Assembly (NCBI RefSeq): GCF_002993975.1
Contig: NZ_POSO01000002.1
Location: 124,232 to 188,231 of the forward strand
Reading direction: 5' to 3'
DNA length: 64,000 nt
Origin: Apilactobacillus micheneri
GTDB taxonomy: Bacteria; Bacillota; Bacilli; Lactobacillales; Lactobacillaceae
The notes under the pieces were generated by a model. That model made no database searches, was not told the DNA's origin, and was given only the letters and a program-made list of their open reading frames with translations. How positions within the stretch are numbered: the first letter of the stretch is position 1; each line of letters opens with the position of its first letter. Below, in pieces: positions 8,761 to 17,078 of this stretch. Made by a program: the position numbers and the translations under genes.

Positions 8761-9111
8761 TTATTTAATAATCTTCAACCAACGGGTATTATCTGGTTTG
8801 AACATAACCCATAGTTGCTTAGCAGTTTTGTGATTTAGTTTTAAAACCCAAGTAAAATTACTACCAGCACTGGTTAATTTAACAATTTGTCCTTTATGTA
8901 AAGTAATCTTTTTGTCTACTTTAATATGATTACATTCAGGGATTCCGGTAATTTTAACACGATCAACTGTTACTGGTTTAGTAACTTTAACCGTTCTAAA
9001 ATGATACCAATACTTGGACATTTGACTAGGGTTAGATTTTGCTGAGGTAGTCGTTCCAACGAAAATTAACAAAGATAATGATAATAAAAATGATAACAAT
9101 AACTTTTTCAT
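8761..9111 (-). CDS. Small secreted protein with one surface module
   Basis: A 116-residue exported protein. The start at MKKLLLSFLL follows GAGGAGG by 9 bases and opens a clear signal peptide (hydrophobic to about residue 20, cut near TSA-KS). The mature part is one domain beginning YWYHFRTVKVTKPVTVDRVK and ending in MFKPDNTRWLK. It has the same layout as the modules of the 42-1322 protein (tyrosine/tryptophan block, HKGQIVKLTS segment, final NTxW). Probably a wall-associated protein; function unknown. Confidence 0.65.
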   Translation of the reverse strand: MKKLLLSFLLSLSLLIFVGTTTSAKSNPSQMSKYWYHFRTVKVTKPVTVDRVKITGIPECNHIKVDKKITLHKGQIVKLTSAGSNFTWVLKLNHKTAKQLWVMFKPDNTRWLKIIK

Positions 9112-9210
9112 TGCAAATATCCTCCTCAAAAATATTTAACATACTTTTATTTTAGCACGATTTTAAAATGGTATATAATAAAGGAAACTCTTTTCAAAGA
9201 AGGTTTATGT

Positions 9211-9939
9211 ATGAAGAAAAAACTAACACTATTTTTAATATTAGTACCTGCATTCATAATATTTTTTCAAAATAATAATATAATTAAGGCTGATTCAAAC
9301 CCCAACATTTATAAAATTACAGATACTAATAAAAACTCTATTGCCAATATAAATACTTCTGAAAAGATTAATATTTATACTAAAGATTTTAAAAATAAGA
9401 ATAAAACTGACACCTTAAAAAAAGTAATGACAGGTAAACAATATCACGTAAAAATTAACGGTGTTAACAAAGTATATCAAGCGGTTTATCGAAGAAGAAA
9501 ATTATTGGGGTATGTTTGGCATGGATTTTTAAATATTGATTCTGATCGAACATTTTCTTATCAAGCTTCTAAAAATTTTAGAAAATTAATTAATACTTAT
9601 CGTAATGAAAATGGCATTAACAAATTAAAAGTCAGCCATAAATTGAATCATAAGGCCAATATAATTGCCAAAAACATTGATAAAGATTTTTTACCCAAGA
9701 ATACTAATAATCAAATAGTGTATTATACAAATTACCAAGAAACATATATGCCAACTTCATTTAGCTATTTAGCATTTAAAAAATTAGTCTACTTTGATCA
9801 GAATGAAAATAATCAAAGTTATAATACTCTAAAAAATATTGATAATGAACATATTGGTGTATCAGCAATTAAAAGTCCATTACGTTTAGGAAATCATAAT
9901 CAACTTAATAACTATTATTTAGTTATTTTATTACAATAG
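9211..9939 (+). CDS. Secreted CAP/SCP-like protein
   Basis: A 242-residue exported protein. The signal peptide is at residues 1-27 (cut near IKA-DS). The C-terminal half starts like bacterial CAP (SCP/PR1-like) domains: FRKLINTYRNENGINKLKVS then HKLNHKANIIAKNI, the N-R-x-x-x-G-x-x-x-L helix common to them. The usual CAP histidine and glutamate motifs are not obvious, so the domain may be degenerate or structural only. The N-terminal half (30-100) is lysine and asparagine rich. The acetyltransferase gene follows 22 bases later and may be co-transcribed. Confidence 0.6.
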   Translation: MKKKLTLFLILVPAFIIFFQNNNIIKADSNPNIYKITDTNKNSIANINTSEKINIYTKDFKNKNKTDTLKKVMTGKQYHVKINGVNKVYQAVYRRRKLLGYVWHGFLNIDSDRTFSYQASKNFRKLINTYRNENGINKLKVSHKLNHKANIIAKNIDKDFLPKNTNNQIVYYTNYQETYMPTSFSYLAFKKLVYFDQNENNQSYNTLKNIDNEHIGVSAIKSPLRLGNHNQLNNYYLVILLQ

Positions 9940-9961
9940 TAAAAAATAGGAGGAATTTGAG

Positions 9962-10486
9962 ATGTCATTCAAACTACGGGCCTTAGAAAAAAGTGATTTA
10001 ACAAGCATCCATCAATTGTTTAATGATCCTTTTAACATGCAATTTTGGTTTGAAGAACCATACTTACCAATGGAAAAATTAGAAGACCGTTTTAATCATA
10101 GTCTAAATGATAATTCCATTCGTAGTTTTGCGGTTAGTTATAATGAAAATTTTGCGGGAATTGTTGAATTAATCGACATTGATTTAAGACATCGTCATGC
10201 TGAAATTCAAATTATTATTGATAGTGAATTTAGAGGCTTGAAATTAGCCCAAAAAGCCTTTGCAGAATGCCTTAAATATGCATTTGAAACTCTTAACTTA
10301 CACAAAGTTTACTTATATGTAGATGTAGATAATGCTCCGGCAGTAAAAGTTTATCAAAAATTGGGCTTTAAAACTGAAGGTACTCTAAAAGAACAATATT
10401 TTGCTAATGGCAGTTATCATGATTGTGCCATCATGTCAGTATTTAAAAAAGATTACAAAAAAGATGAGTTAAAAAACTCATCTTAA
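9962..10486 (+). CDS. speG: Spermidine N-acetyltransferase (GNAT)
   Basis: A 174-residue GNAT enzyme that transfers acetyl from acetyl-CoA to polyamines. It closely follows known SpeG: LRALEKSDL at the start, QFWFEEPY (residues about 22-30), the conserved HAEIQIIID strand, the acetyl-CoA loop in FRGLKLAQKAF, and KVYQKLGFKTEG near the end. The function would be removal of excess spermidine or spermine. AGGAGG lies just upstream. The last codons lie in a perfect hairpin (10461-10483) just before the main terminator. Confidence 0.88.
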   Translation: MSFKLRALEKSDLTSIHQLFNDPFNMQFWFEEPYLPMEKLEDRFNHSLNDNSIRSFAVSYNENFAGIVELIDIDLRHRHAEIQIIIDSEFRGLKLAQKAFAECLKYAFETLNLHKVYLYVDVDNAPAVKVYQKLGFKTEGTLKEQYFANGSYHDCAIMSVFKKDYKKDELKNSS

Positions 10487-10493
10487 ACATATT

Positions 10494-10512
10494 AGCTGAC
10501 ATTTAATTGTCA
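10494..10512. terminator. Bidirectional terminator
   Basis: AGCTGACA pairs with TGTCAGCT, followed by a T7 run. A second hairpin, AAGATGAGTT with AACTCATCTT (10461-10483), lies just upstream inside the end of speG. Confidence 0.75.
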
Positions 10513-10901
10513 GCTTTTTTTGTTGATTTAAATAAGAAATATAAATTAAATAGATGTGCTATTTTACCAACATAAGAAATAATTTTTACATCTTTAAGTA
10601 ATATATTTCCAATTAACATCAATACCAGAATTATTAAAAAATAATAAACTGGTGTTCCACTGTCACGATAACGGCGCACCATTAATGATATTTCTGGGAT
10701 TAAAGAAATAATTATAAATCCTATAATTAATTTAACAAAAGTTAAAATTATAATATTATTTATATTATTTACCATATTAGCTAAAAGCATAAATAAAATA
10801 ATTAAACCAATATTGATAATTTGTGGAATAAAAAAGTCTTTTATATTAGTTTTATCCTTATAATTGAAAATATTTTTCCAAAATTTAAAATATGCATTCA
10901 A
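10503..10901 (-). CDS. DUF805 membrane protein, diverged copy
   Basis: A 132-residue protein with four predicted membrane helices and the DUF805 signature RRYRDSG followed by a short loop. Start is TTG at 10901, ten bases after AGGAG; the nearby ATG is out of frame. It is the downstream member of a tandem pair with the DUF805 gene at 10915-11370, only 13 bases apart, and is probably co-transcribed and derived by duplication. DUF805 proteins (YhaH type) are inner-membrane proteins of unknown function. This copy has lost much of the usual N-terminal signature. Confidence 0.75.
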   Translation of the reverse strand: MNAYFKFWKNIFNYKDKTNIKDFFIPQIINIGLIILFMLLANMVNNINNIIILTFVKLIIGFIIISLIPEISLMVRRYRDSGTPVYYFLIILVLMLIGNILLKDVKIISYVGKIAHLFNLYFLFKSTKKADN

Positions 10902-10914
10902 TATTTATTATCTC

Positions 10915-11370
10915 CTATAGTTCTTTTTTACTAGGTAAAATTGTGATAACAAAGTTAGCAATAGTCAATAAGGCAAAAATAATGTATGCAATAACGACAA
11001 ATAAATTATTGTTAATATTAAATTGTATTAGTACAAGCATAAAATATGGTAATACAACTGTAAGTAATAACCACCATGGTGAAATTCCTGTATCACGATA
11101 ACGTCTTATTAATAAACTGATACCAGGAATAAGAATAACCAAACCATAAAAGGATGGAAACATAAATAAAATTATACCGTACCATAGCATTGCAAAATTA
11201 CTAGTATTAGCAACATATCCTAAAATTAGACCAATTCCAATAATTACAAAAATAAATTCAATAATAAAATTAATTAATCTTACCCACCAATATTCAGCAC
11301 GAGAACTCTTCCCACTGAAATTAACATAATTCATAAAAAATAATTTATAAGCTTCCCACATTCCGACCAT
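10915..11370 (-). CDS. DUF805 membrane protein
   Basis: A 151-residue integral membrane protein with a complete DUF805 pattern. The N-terminus reads YKLFFMNYVNFSGKSSRAEY with WW after it, the segment that marks the family. Four helices and the loop RRYRDTGISPWW follow. AGGAGG lies 7 bases before the ATG. Function is unknown for the whole family. It leads the two-gene unit with the diverged copy downstream. Confidence 0.88.
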   Translation of the reverse strand: MVGMWEAYKLFFMNYVNFSGKSSRAEYWWVRLINFIIEFIFVIIGIGLILGYVANTSNFAMLWYGIILFMFPSFYGLVILIPGISLLIRRYRDTGISPWWLLLTVVLPYFMLVLIQFNINNNLFVVIAYIIFALLTIANFVITILPSKKEL

Positions 11371-11490
11371 AAAAGGTCCTCCTTTAAAATAAGTATGTAT
11401 TGTTTTTTATATTAATAGATTAAATTAGTAAAATCAAACATATAAAAGAATTGTGGTATAATTTTTGTAATATTACCTAGGAGGTTTATT

Positions 11491-11892
11491 ATGAACGATT
11501 TAGATCAACTAGAAGCGGAAATTTTAAAAGAAGAACAACGTCTTTCACCTGAACAACAAAATATGGTAGACAATAGTGCTGATGCAAATAAAGCAAATCC
11601 AATTATTGCATGGGTGCTATGGTGGTTTTTAGGAGAATTTGGTGCTCACAGATTTTACTTACATCGCAATAACGCATTAGCTATGTTGATAATTGATGTT
11701 ACTGGATGGATTTTATCAATTATCTTAATTGGTCTCCCTATTATATTATTCATCAGAATTTGGTGGATAATTGATGCCTTTTCTATCCAAGCATGGTTAC
11801 GCGAAGATTATTTATTAAAAAAGAAACAAGCTATTGATATGATTAATAGTAATGATAATTCCACTTTTGACGGACAGTTCACTGCTAAATAA
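11491..11892 (+). CDS. TM2 domain membrane protein
   Basis: A 133-residue protein with an acidic N-terminal region (LDQLEAEILKEEQRL) followed by a TM2 domain at about residues 35-95. The first helix starts IIAWVLWWFLGEFGAHRFYL, the typical G-x-H-R-F-Y pattern, and the second helix ends in RIWWIIDAF. TM2 proteins are small two-helix membrane proteins without a settled function in bacteria. AGGAGG precedes the ATG; a simple terminator follows. Confidence 0.88.
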   Translation: MNDLDQLEAEILKEEQRLSPEQQNMVDNSADANKANPIIAWVLWWFLGEFGAHRFYLHRNNALAMLIIDVTGWILSIILIGLPIILFIRIWWIIDAFSIQAWLREDYLLKKKQAIDMINSNDNSTFDGQFTAK

Positions 11893-11894
11893 CT

Positions 11895-11918
11895 AGAATG
11901 CAATTAATGTTGCATTCT
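11895..11918 (+). terminator. Terminator of the TM2 gene
   Basis: AGAATGCAA pairs with TTGCATTCT around a 6-base loop, followed by a T-rich tail. Confidence 0.8.
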
Positions 11919-11945
11919 TTTTTATTGAAATCATTTATGCAACCT

Positions 11946-11962
11946 GTTACTTTATAAGTAAC
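11946..11962. promoter_or_regulatory. Palindromic operator before the NAD(P)H-binding gene
   Basis: GTTACTTTATAAGTAAC is a palindrome with two 7-base arms around a 3-base centre, 22 bases before the start codon and overlapping the likely promoter. The Rrf2-type regulator encoded just downstream is the obvious candidate ligand. Confidence 0.6.
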
Positions 11963-11984
11963 ATATCAAAAGGAGTCTTTAATT

Positions 11985-12839
11985 ATGAAATACGCAATTA
12001 CAATGGTTACTGGAAAATTCGGCAAAGCCGCTATTAATTATTTAATGAACTTAGTAGATCACAAAGATATTATTGCTTTGGCTAGAAATGTAGATAAAGC
12101 TAAAAAAGAACTACCTGAAGATATTAAAGTCCGTCCTGGAGATTATACTAATAAAGATCAACTAGTTGAATCACTAAAAGATGTGGATAAATTATTATTT
12201 ATTTCATCACAACCTGGTGGAGAAGTTTCTCGTTTACAACAACACAAAAATGTTGTCAATGCCGCTAAAAAAGCTGATGTAAAATATATCGCATACACTA
12301 GTTTTCCTCATGCTGATAAAGCTGATAACTTCCTATCAAAAGACCATACTGCAACAGAACTATATATCAAAGAAATGGGCATTGATCGTTCATTCTTAAG
12401 AAACAATTGGTACTTAGAAAACGAATTAGCTACTTTAAAAGCTGCTAATAATGGTGGTACTTTTGTATATGCTGCAGGTAATGGCAAAGTTGGTTGGGCA
12501 TTAGAAAAAGAATATGCTGAAAGTGCCGTTAAAGTACTAACTATGGATAAGCCTAAGGAAATATATGAATTTGCTGGTCAAAGTAGAAGTTACGCTGAAT
12601 TATCCAATGCTTTAAAGAAAGTTGCCGCTAATGATTTTGTAGTTAAAGAAGTAAGTCTAGATGAATATGAAGAAGGCATGCAAAAAGCAGATTTACCTGC
12701 AGCAGTAGCTAAAGTGGTTACTGATATTCAAGCACTAATTAAAGATGGCGAATTACAAGAAAATACTAATGATTTGCCAGATGTGCTTGGGCATCCCCTA
12801 ACATCAATTGAAGATGCTTTAAGAGAAGCATTGCAATAA
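11985..12839 (+). CDS. NAD(P)H-binding quinone-reductase-like protein
   Basis: A 284-residue atypical short-chain dehydrogenase of the NmrA/QOR2 (YtfG) group. The dinucleotide fold begins AITMVTGKFGKAAINYL with the loop G-K-F-G, slightly changed from the usual GxTGxxG. Then come LARNVDKAK (NADP phosphate contact), the strand DKLLFISSQPGG, and the characteristic KYIAYTSFPHAD and FLRNNWYLEN segments. Relatives reduce quinones or sense the NADPH/NADP ratio. It is followed after 19 bases by an Rrf2 regulator gene and preceded by a palindrome, so a self-controlled redox or electrophile-response unit is likely. Confidence 0.85.
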   Translation: MKYAITMVTGKFGKAAINYLMNLVDHKDIIALARNVDKAKKELPEDIKVRPGDYTNKDQLVESLKDVDKLLFISSQPGGEVSRLQQHKNVVNAAKKADVKYIAYTSFPHADKADNFLSKDHTATELYIKEMGIDRSFLRNNWYLENELATLKAANNGGTFVYAAGNGKVGWALEKEYAESAVKVLTMDKPKEIYEFAGQSRSYAELSNALKKVAANDFVVKEVSLDEYEEGMQKADLPAAVAKVVTDIQALIKDGELQENTNDLPDVLGHPLTSIEDALREALQ

Positions 12840-12858
12840 AAATGGATGGTGATATTGC

Positions 12859-13284
12859 ATGAAATACTCACATAAATTGAGCGATGCTATCCATGTTCTA
12901 ACTTATATTGGAATATCGAATAGTAGTACTGACCTTTCTAGTCGTGCGATTGCCAGCAGTATTGATTCTAATCCCAGTTTAGTCAGACGTTTAATGGCTA
13001 CTTTAAGTAATGCTGGTTTAATAAATAGTACTCCTGGAAAAATAAGCTTAGAACTTAGTCGTCCAGCTAAAGACATTAGTTTACTAGATGTTTATAATGC
13101 TATTGAAGAACCTAAATTATTACATGTAGATCCTAAAACTAATTTAAATTGTATCGTAGGTGCTAATATTCAAAAAACGTTGACTCATGCTTACGACAAA
13201 GTACAACAAACAGCTGAACAAGAAATGAATAATATTAACATTCAGGAAATTGTTGATGGTATTTTAGAAGAAAATAAAAAATAG
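12859..13284 (+). CDS. Rrf2 family transcription regulator
   Basis: A 141-residue winged-helix repressor of the Rrf2 family. The helix-turn-helix region covers about residues 20-55 (SSRAIASSIDSNPSLVRRLM), and the dimer helix is at the C-terminus. The iron-sulfur members have three clustered cysteines; here only one (in LNCIVGAN) is present. It therefore belongs with the cluster-free YwnA-type regulators, which probably sense by a thiol or by ligand. It lies 19 bases after the NAD(P)H-binding gene and most likely binds the palindrome in front of that gene. Confidence 0.88.
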   Translation: MKYSHKLSDAIHVLTYIGISNSSTDLSSRAIASSIDSNPSLVRRLMATLSNAGLINSTPGKISLELSRPAKDISLLDVYNAIEEPKLLHVDPKTNLNCIVGANIQKTLTHAYDKVQQTAEQEMNNINIQEIVDGILEENKK

Positions 13285-13296
13285 TTTGTATAAAAA

Positions 13297-13330
13297 AAGA
13301 TTCCTGTACTCAAAAGTACAAGAATCTTTT
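13297..13330. terminator. Bidirectional terminator
   Basis: AAAGATTCCTGTACT pairs (one mismatch) with AGTACAAGAATCTTT, with A and T runs on the two sides. Confidence 0.9.
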
Positions 13331-13334
13331 TTAT

Positions 13335-14783
13335 TTAAGCATTGATACCAATATTAGATAATTTATTTACAGATACATTATCTAAATTGTTAAATTTAAG
13401 ATTTAAGTGTTTACCATCATGGAAGAATGTTCCAGTCATTGTTCTTTGACCATCGTTAATATAAATTTCAAAGACTGTGTTATCAAAATAAATTGCACAA
13501 TCTTGTAATCTAGATGAGCCAAGTAAAACATTGCGGCTTTCTGCATCTTCACCGATATTTTTACGAGTTAAGTTTAATTTATGTGAATCCTTATCAAAAG
13601 ATAGTTTTAGATAACTGTCATCAGAATTAATCAACATTTCATTATCTTTGCCATCTTCGACATCAAATTTAATTAGACTTTGTTTATCTAATTGCATACC
13701 ATTTTCAACATTATCTTTTTCACCAATTAATGAATCATTTTCTTTAACTGGGGTTTGAATTAATCGGCCATCTTTAATGTGTAGTTCACGTACCATTGTT
13801 AATGCACCTTCCCAGCCCTCATTATCTGAAAGGTATTTCGTATCTGGTAAACCAATCCATGCTGATTCTAGTAGTCTACCATCTGGTGCATTAAATAATT
13901 GAGTAGCATAGAAATCAAAGCCTTCATCAACTTGATGCATTGCTGATGGATTAATTAATTTCATATTTTCCCAATCAAAATCATCAGCAGTGATATAAGC
14001 ATTAGGATGAACATTATCATAACTAAATTTAGTATCATCAGCACCTTGTGGACAGAAAATTAAGACAACTTTTCCATCAACAAAACCTAAATTAGGACAT
14101 TCAGCCATATAGCCTAAATTATCATGACCTAAATCCATCACTTTATAAAATTCCCAACCTTTATCAACATGCTTAGAACGATAAGTTAGGATTTCACCTT
14201 CATTGTCAATATTTTGTGCACCCAAAATAGCATAGTAATAATCACCATGTTTTAAAATTTGTGGGTCTCTAAAGTGACCAGTAATCGCAGCTGGTGCATT
14301 ATCAATTAATGGTTCTGATAATTTTTCAATATTATTATCTTTATCCATCCAGGCACCATCTTGATATGGATGACGACGATATTCATCATCATCTTCAAAG
14401 ACGTTTCCTGTATACATTAAGAATAACTTGTCATCAACATTAATTGCACTACCGGAATAGCAACCATGACGATCATAATAACGATCTGGAACCATTGGTT
14501 TATTAGTATTTTCCCAATTAACTAAATCGTCAGAAACCATATGAGTCCAACTCTTTAATCCATGCACTCCACCATATGGAAATGCTTGGAAAAATAAATG
14601 CCATTGATTATTAAAATATGAAAAACCATTAGGATCATTTAACAAACCAGTTTCGGTTTGAATATGGTAACCTAAACGCCAATTTGATTTTGCAATTTTA
14701 GCTTTCAAATCGGTTAGTACTTTAGGATCCCAATCTTTGTATAATCGATCTAATCTTTCCATTGTCCAATATTTTTTGTCCAT
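13335..14783 (-). CDS. sacA: GH32 sucrose-6-phosphate hydrolase / fructosidase
   Basis: A cytoplasmic glycoside hydrolase family 32 enzyme of 482 residues, cleaving beta-fructosides such as sucrose or sucrose-6-phosphate. Catalytic residues are visible: nucleophile Asp50 in LLNDPNG, transition-state stabiliser Asp173 in FRDP, and acid/base Glu228 in MAECPN. A C-terminal beta-sandwich follows from about residue 340. There is no signal peptide, so the substrate enters by a transporter that is not in this window. Fructokinase and Pgi, which would take the products, are about 11 kb away. The ribosome site lies in one arm of a perfect 12-base inverted repeat (14789-14853). Confidence 0.92.
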   Translation of the reverse strand: MDKKYWTMERLDRLYKDWDPKVLTDLKAKIAKSNWRLGYHIQTETGLLNDPNGFSYFNNQWHLFFQAFPYGGVHGLKSWTHMVSDDLVNWENTNKPMVPDRYYDRHGCYSGSAINVDDKLFLMYTGNVFEDDDEYRRHPYQDGAWMDKDNNIEKLSEPLIDNAPAAITGHFRDPQILKHGDYYYAILGAQNIDNEGEILTYRSKHVDKGWEFYKVMDLGHDNLGYMAECPNLGFVDGKVVLIFCPQGADDTKFSYDNVHPNAYITADDFDWENMKLINPSAMHQVDEGFDFYATQLFNAPDGRLLESAWIGLPDTKYLSDNEGWEGALTMVRELHIKDGRLIQTPVKENDSLIGEKDNVENGMQLDKQSLIKFDVEDGKDNEMLINSDDSYLKLSFDKDSHKLNLTRKNIGEDAESRNVLLGSSRLQDCAIYFDNTVFEIYINDGQRTMTGTFFHDGKHLNLKFNNLDNVSVNKLSNIGINA

Positions 14784-14788
14784 AATAA

Positions 14789-14853
14789 TGACCTCACTTT
14801 ATTAAAAATGAATCTAAAATATTCACTAACTAAATTCTAACAAAGTGAGGTCA
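14789..14853 (-). promoter_or_regulatory. Inverted repeat covering the sacA ribosome site
   Basis: TGACCTCACTTT (14789-14800) and AAAGTGAGGTCA (14842-14853) are a perfect 12-base inverted repeat with a 41-base centre. In the sacA direction the second arm contains the AGTGAGGT ribosome site. A possible promoter (TTGTAT, 16 bases, TAATAT at 14858-14853) would start transcription inside the first arm. The repeat may therefore act as an RNA hairpin only for longer transcripts, or as a DNA operator pair. Confidence 0.5.
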
Positions 14854-14883
14854 TATTAGCTTTTATTTTGACTGATACAAGAA

Positions 14884-15876
14884 TTAATTAATTGTGATAT
14901 CACCATCGGAACTGGTAAAGTTATAAACCTTATTAGATTGTGGATGATTTAAACTAGAATCGATATTGTTATCACCATCCGAAGTATTAGAAACAATTCT
15001 AGCATTATCATTACTGTAAACATCCCCATCAATATCACCGTCAGAAGAATCCGCTCTTAAGCTATGTTTGATATCTTGATGGTCAAAACTAATATCACCA
15101 TCGGAACTAGATAAGCTTAAAGCATGCCAACTGTTATGCCCTAAGTTCAAGTCACCATCGGAACTTTCTAATTTGCTAAAGCCATTGTGAATTATATTAT
15201 CACTCATTGAAACATCTCCGTCATTACTAGAAGCATTTAATGAATCAAATTCATTTCCATGAAGAGAAACGTCTCCATCAGCACTAGACAAGTCACTATG
15301 ACCTTTATCAAATTTACTGTTAGCAATATAAACATCATCATCACCGGATTCTGCTTTAATGCTACCAGCATGAATATTTTTAGCATTAACACCACCATCT
15401 ATATTAATGCCATTAGTAATATTCAAGCCATCAATACTAAAATCACTTAAATCATTTTTAGCCAAAAGTGATGACAATTGAGTGCCTTTTTTAACATAAA
15501 TAGTAATTGAAGAATTATTATGATCTAAATATCCAATTCTTAATAACTTAGATAAAACAGATGTATTTTTATTTTTAATATTTAACTGACCATTGGCAAT
15601 TGAATAATCTAAATTTTGCTTTTTGGATAATTTTGCTTCAATTTTAGATTCATTGCCACTCTTAATGGTAACCGGCATCCCCATTGAACCAGCATTGGAG
15701 ATATCCATATTGATTGAATTAAAATTACCTAATTTTTTGGAAACTGTATGCGTTATTTTATTATTAGGATTATTTTGTCCATTAGGCAATTGAAAATCAT
15801 TTTTGGCAAAACCAATTATAAATAATATAAATCCTATGATTATAACTACACCTGATATTTGCATAATTCTCTTCAT
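14884..15876 (-). CDS. DUF4097 beta-helix repeat membrane protein
   Basis: A 330-residue envelope protein with one N-terminal membrane helix (about residues 5-25) and an extracytoplasmic DUF4097 beta-repeat domain. The last 150 residues hold at least seven short repeats ending in SSDGD, or close variants (SSADGD, SSNDGD, TSDGD), about 20 residues apart. These form the rungs of a parallel beta structure. It is the third gene of the PadR-DUF1700-DUF4097 unit. Its ATG shares one base with the upstream stop codon, so translation is probably coupled. Homologous units are involved in envelope-stress responses in Gram-positives, but this protein's role is unknown. Confidence 0.88.
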   Translation of the reverse strand: MKRIMQISGVVIIIGFILFIIGFAKNDFQLPNGQNNPNNKITHTVSKKLGNFNSINMDISNAGSMGMPVTIKSGNESKIEAKLSKKQNLDYSIANGQLNIKNKNTSVLSKLLRIGYLDHNNSSITIYVKKGTQLSSLLAKNDLSDFSIDGLNITNGINIDGGVNAKNIHAGSIKAESGDDDVYIANSKFDKGHSDLSSADGDVSLHGNEFDSLNASSNDGDVSMSDNIIHNGFSKLESSDGDLNLGHNSWHALSLSSSDGDISFDHQDIKHSLRADSSDGDIDGDVYSNDNARIVSNTSDGDNNIDSSLNHPQSNKVYNFTSSDGDITIN

Positions 15877-16445
15877 TATTTATCACCCTTTCTTTTGCCA
15901 ATTTTTCCATAAGCCCATATAAATAATTTCTTAATTCCGGTAATTGTTTTGGCAGAAATCCAGAACAAACCACAAAATAGAATAGTTGAAACAGAGATTG
16001 CTACTAGACCAGCACCTATAAACATTAAGATAGTTTGTAAATCAAATCTCAAACCACCAATAATAAAGGCAATTCCTGAAAGAAATACTGATAACAACAC
16101 TGCAAATATTGAGATAAAAATAACTAGTGGCATGATAACAAAGAAAACAAAGAACATAACTGCTAATGGAATCGTAATTGGCGTCGAACATATGCCTAAT
16201 ATTACTAACCAAATCGTTTTCATATTTTCACGTGACTTTTTACTATCTTTATTCCTTTTAATTGATTGTTCAGCCATAATCTTTCTCGTTAAAAATTTAG
16301 GCGTACCCAAATCATTAACACAATCTTCATAAGTACTAAATGGACCATCAGTTAAGTAATCAGTATAGAATTCTAATGCACTTTCAGCATCTTCACTGTT
16401 ATATTTTGACAAATATTTACGCAATTCTTCTAAATATTGATCCAT
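15876..16445 (-). CDS. DUF1700 (HAAS domain) membrane protein
   Basis: A 189-residue protein with an N-terminal helical HAAS/DUF1700 domain (MDQYLEELRKYLSKYNSED through the DLGTPKFLTRKI segment) and three or four membrane helices in the C-terminal 110 residues. The HAAS domain is thought to link PadR-type regulators to membrane partners. It lies 2 bases after the PadR gene and overlaps the DUF4097 gene by one base, so the three genes form one translational unit. Confidence 0.88.
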   Translation of the reverse strand: MDQYLEELRKYLSKYNSEDAESALEFYTDYLTDGPFSTYEDCVNDLGTPKFLTRKIMAEQSIKRNKDSKKSRENMKTIWLVILGICSTPITIPLAVMFFVFFVIMPLVIFISIFAVLLSVFLSGIAFIIGGLRFDLQTILMFIGAGLVAISVSTILFCGLFWISAKTITGIKKLFIWAYGKIGKRKGDK

Positions 16446-16447
16446 TT

Positions 16448-16756
16448 CTATTCATCCCCCATTAATTTATTAATATTATTTTGAAATTCTTTCCAGTTAA
16501 AGATGATTTGCTTTAGTTCATTCTTACCATCATCAGTGATTTTATAGTATCTACGGTTTCGACCTTGATAAGGAGAATCATAAACAGTAACTAATCCTTG
16601 TTTTTTTAGTCTACGCATAACTGGATAAATAGTAGAACTGGATACAGAAATACTTTCTTGAATTTTTTGTGTTAAAGCATATCCATAATAATCATCATTG
16701 CTCAAAACACCTAGTACACACCCATCTAATAACTCAGTTGTTACTTTAAGTGCCAT
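16448..16756 (-). CDS. PadR family transcription regulator
   Basis: A 102-residue PadR-type winged-helix repressor, normal for the short PadR-s2 group. Features are LLDGCVLGVLSNDDYYGYAL at the start, the recognition helix SSSTIYPVMRRLKKQGLV, and the wing YQGRNRRYYKITDDGK. It heads the operon with the DUF1700 and DUF4097 genes and probably represses it through the ATGTAT...ATACAT palindrome directly upstream. Confidence 0.92.
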   Translation of the reverse strand: MALKVTTELLDGCVLGVLSNDDYYGYALTQKIQESISVSSSTIYPVMRRLKKQGLVTVYDSPYQGRNRRYYKITDDGKNELKQIIFNWKEFQNNINKLMGDE

Positions 16757-16775
16757 TAATTAACACCTTCTTTTT

Positions 16776-16817
16776 ATGTATTATTTAATATTATATTCAA
16801 TATAATATATTATACAT
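16776..16817. promoter_or_regulatory. Probable PadR operator and promoter
   Basis: An extended AT-rich palindrome upstream of the padR-like gene has outer ATGTAT (16776-16781) and ATACAT (16812-16817) and an inner near-perfect repeat ATATTATATT/AATATAATAT (16788-16808). PadR proteins typically bind ATGT...ACAT. Confidence 0.6.
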
Positions 16818-16857
16818 AACGATATGATTTTTTCAATAATTACGTTTATAACAATTA

Positions 16858-16895
16858 AAAAAGGTGTCGCTCGTATATCACGAACGACACCTTTC
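16858..16895 (-). terminator. Strong terminator of the microprotein operon
   Basis: AAAGGTGTCG-C-TCGT pairs with ACGA-A-CGACACCTTT (14 pairs, one mismatch). On the minus strand it is followed by a run of six T. It begins 3 bases after the stop of the last small ORF. Confidence 0.9.
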
Positions 16896-16897
16896 AT

Positions 16898-17038
16898 TTA
16901 AGTTGGGGGTAATTCTACTTTAATAGAATCAGTAATGTAATTATTCAATGAGTTGATAAATACATTACCCTTACCATCCTTGTAAACTCCCAGCGGTAGA
17001 GCATGTTTATTTGAATTTAAGTTTAAATTTTTAATCAT
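16898..17038 (-). CDS. Microprotein 6 of the array (46 aa)
   Basis: The last ORF of the array. It reads MIKNLNLNSNKHALPLGVYK followed by DGKGNVFINSLNNYITDSIK and VELPPT. It lacks the basic tail of the others but shares LP-x-G-(V/I)-YK...NVF with microprotein 1, so it seems to be a diverged relative with a changed C-terminus. The ribosome site AGGGG is about 10 bases before this ATG. It ends only 3 bases before the strong terminator, which confirms that this is the 3' end of the operon. No signal peptide or membrane helix. Confidence 0.55.
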   Translation of the reverse strand: MIKNLNLNSNKHALPLGVYKDGKGNVFINSLNNYITDSIKVELPPT

Positions 17039-17078
17039 ATTAATCATCCCCTAATAACGTAACCCATCAACAATTAGG

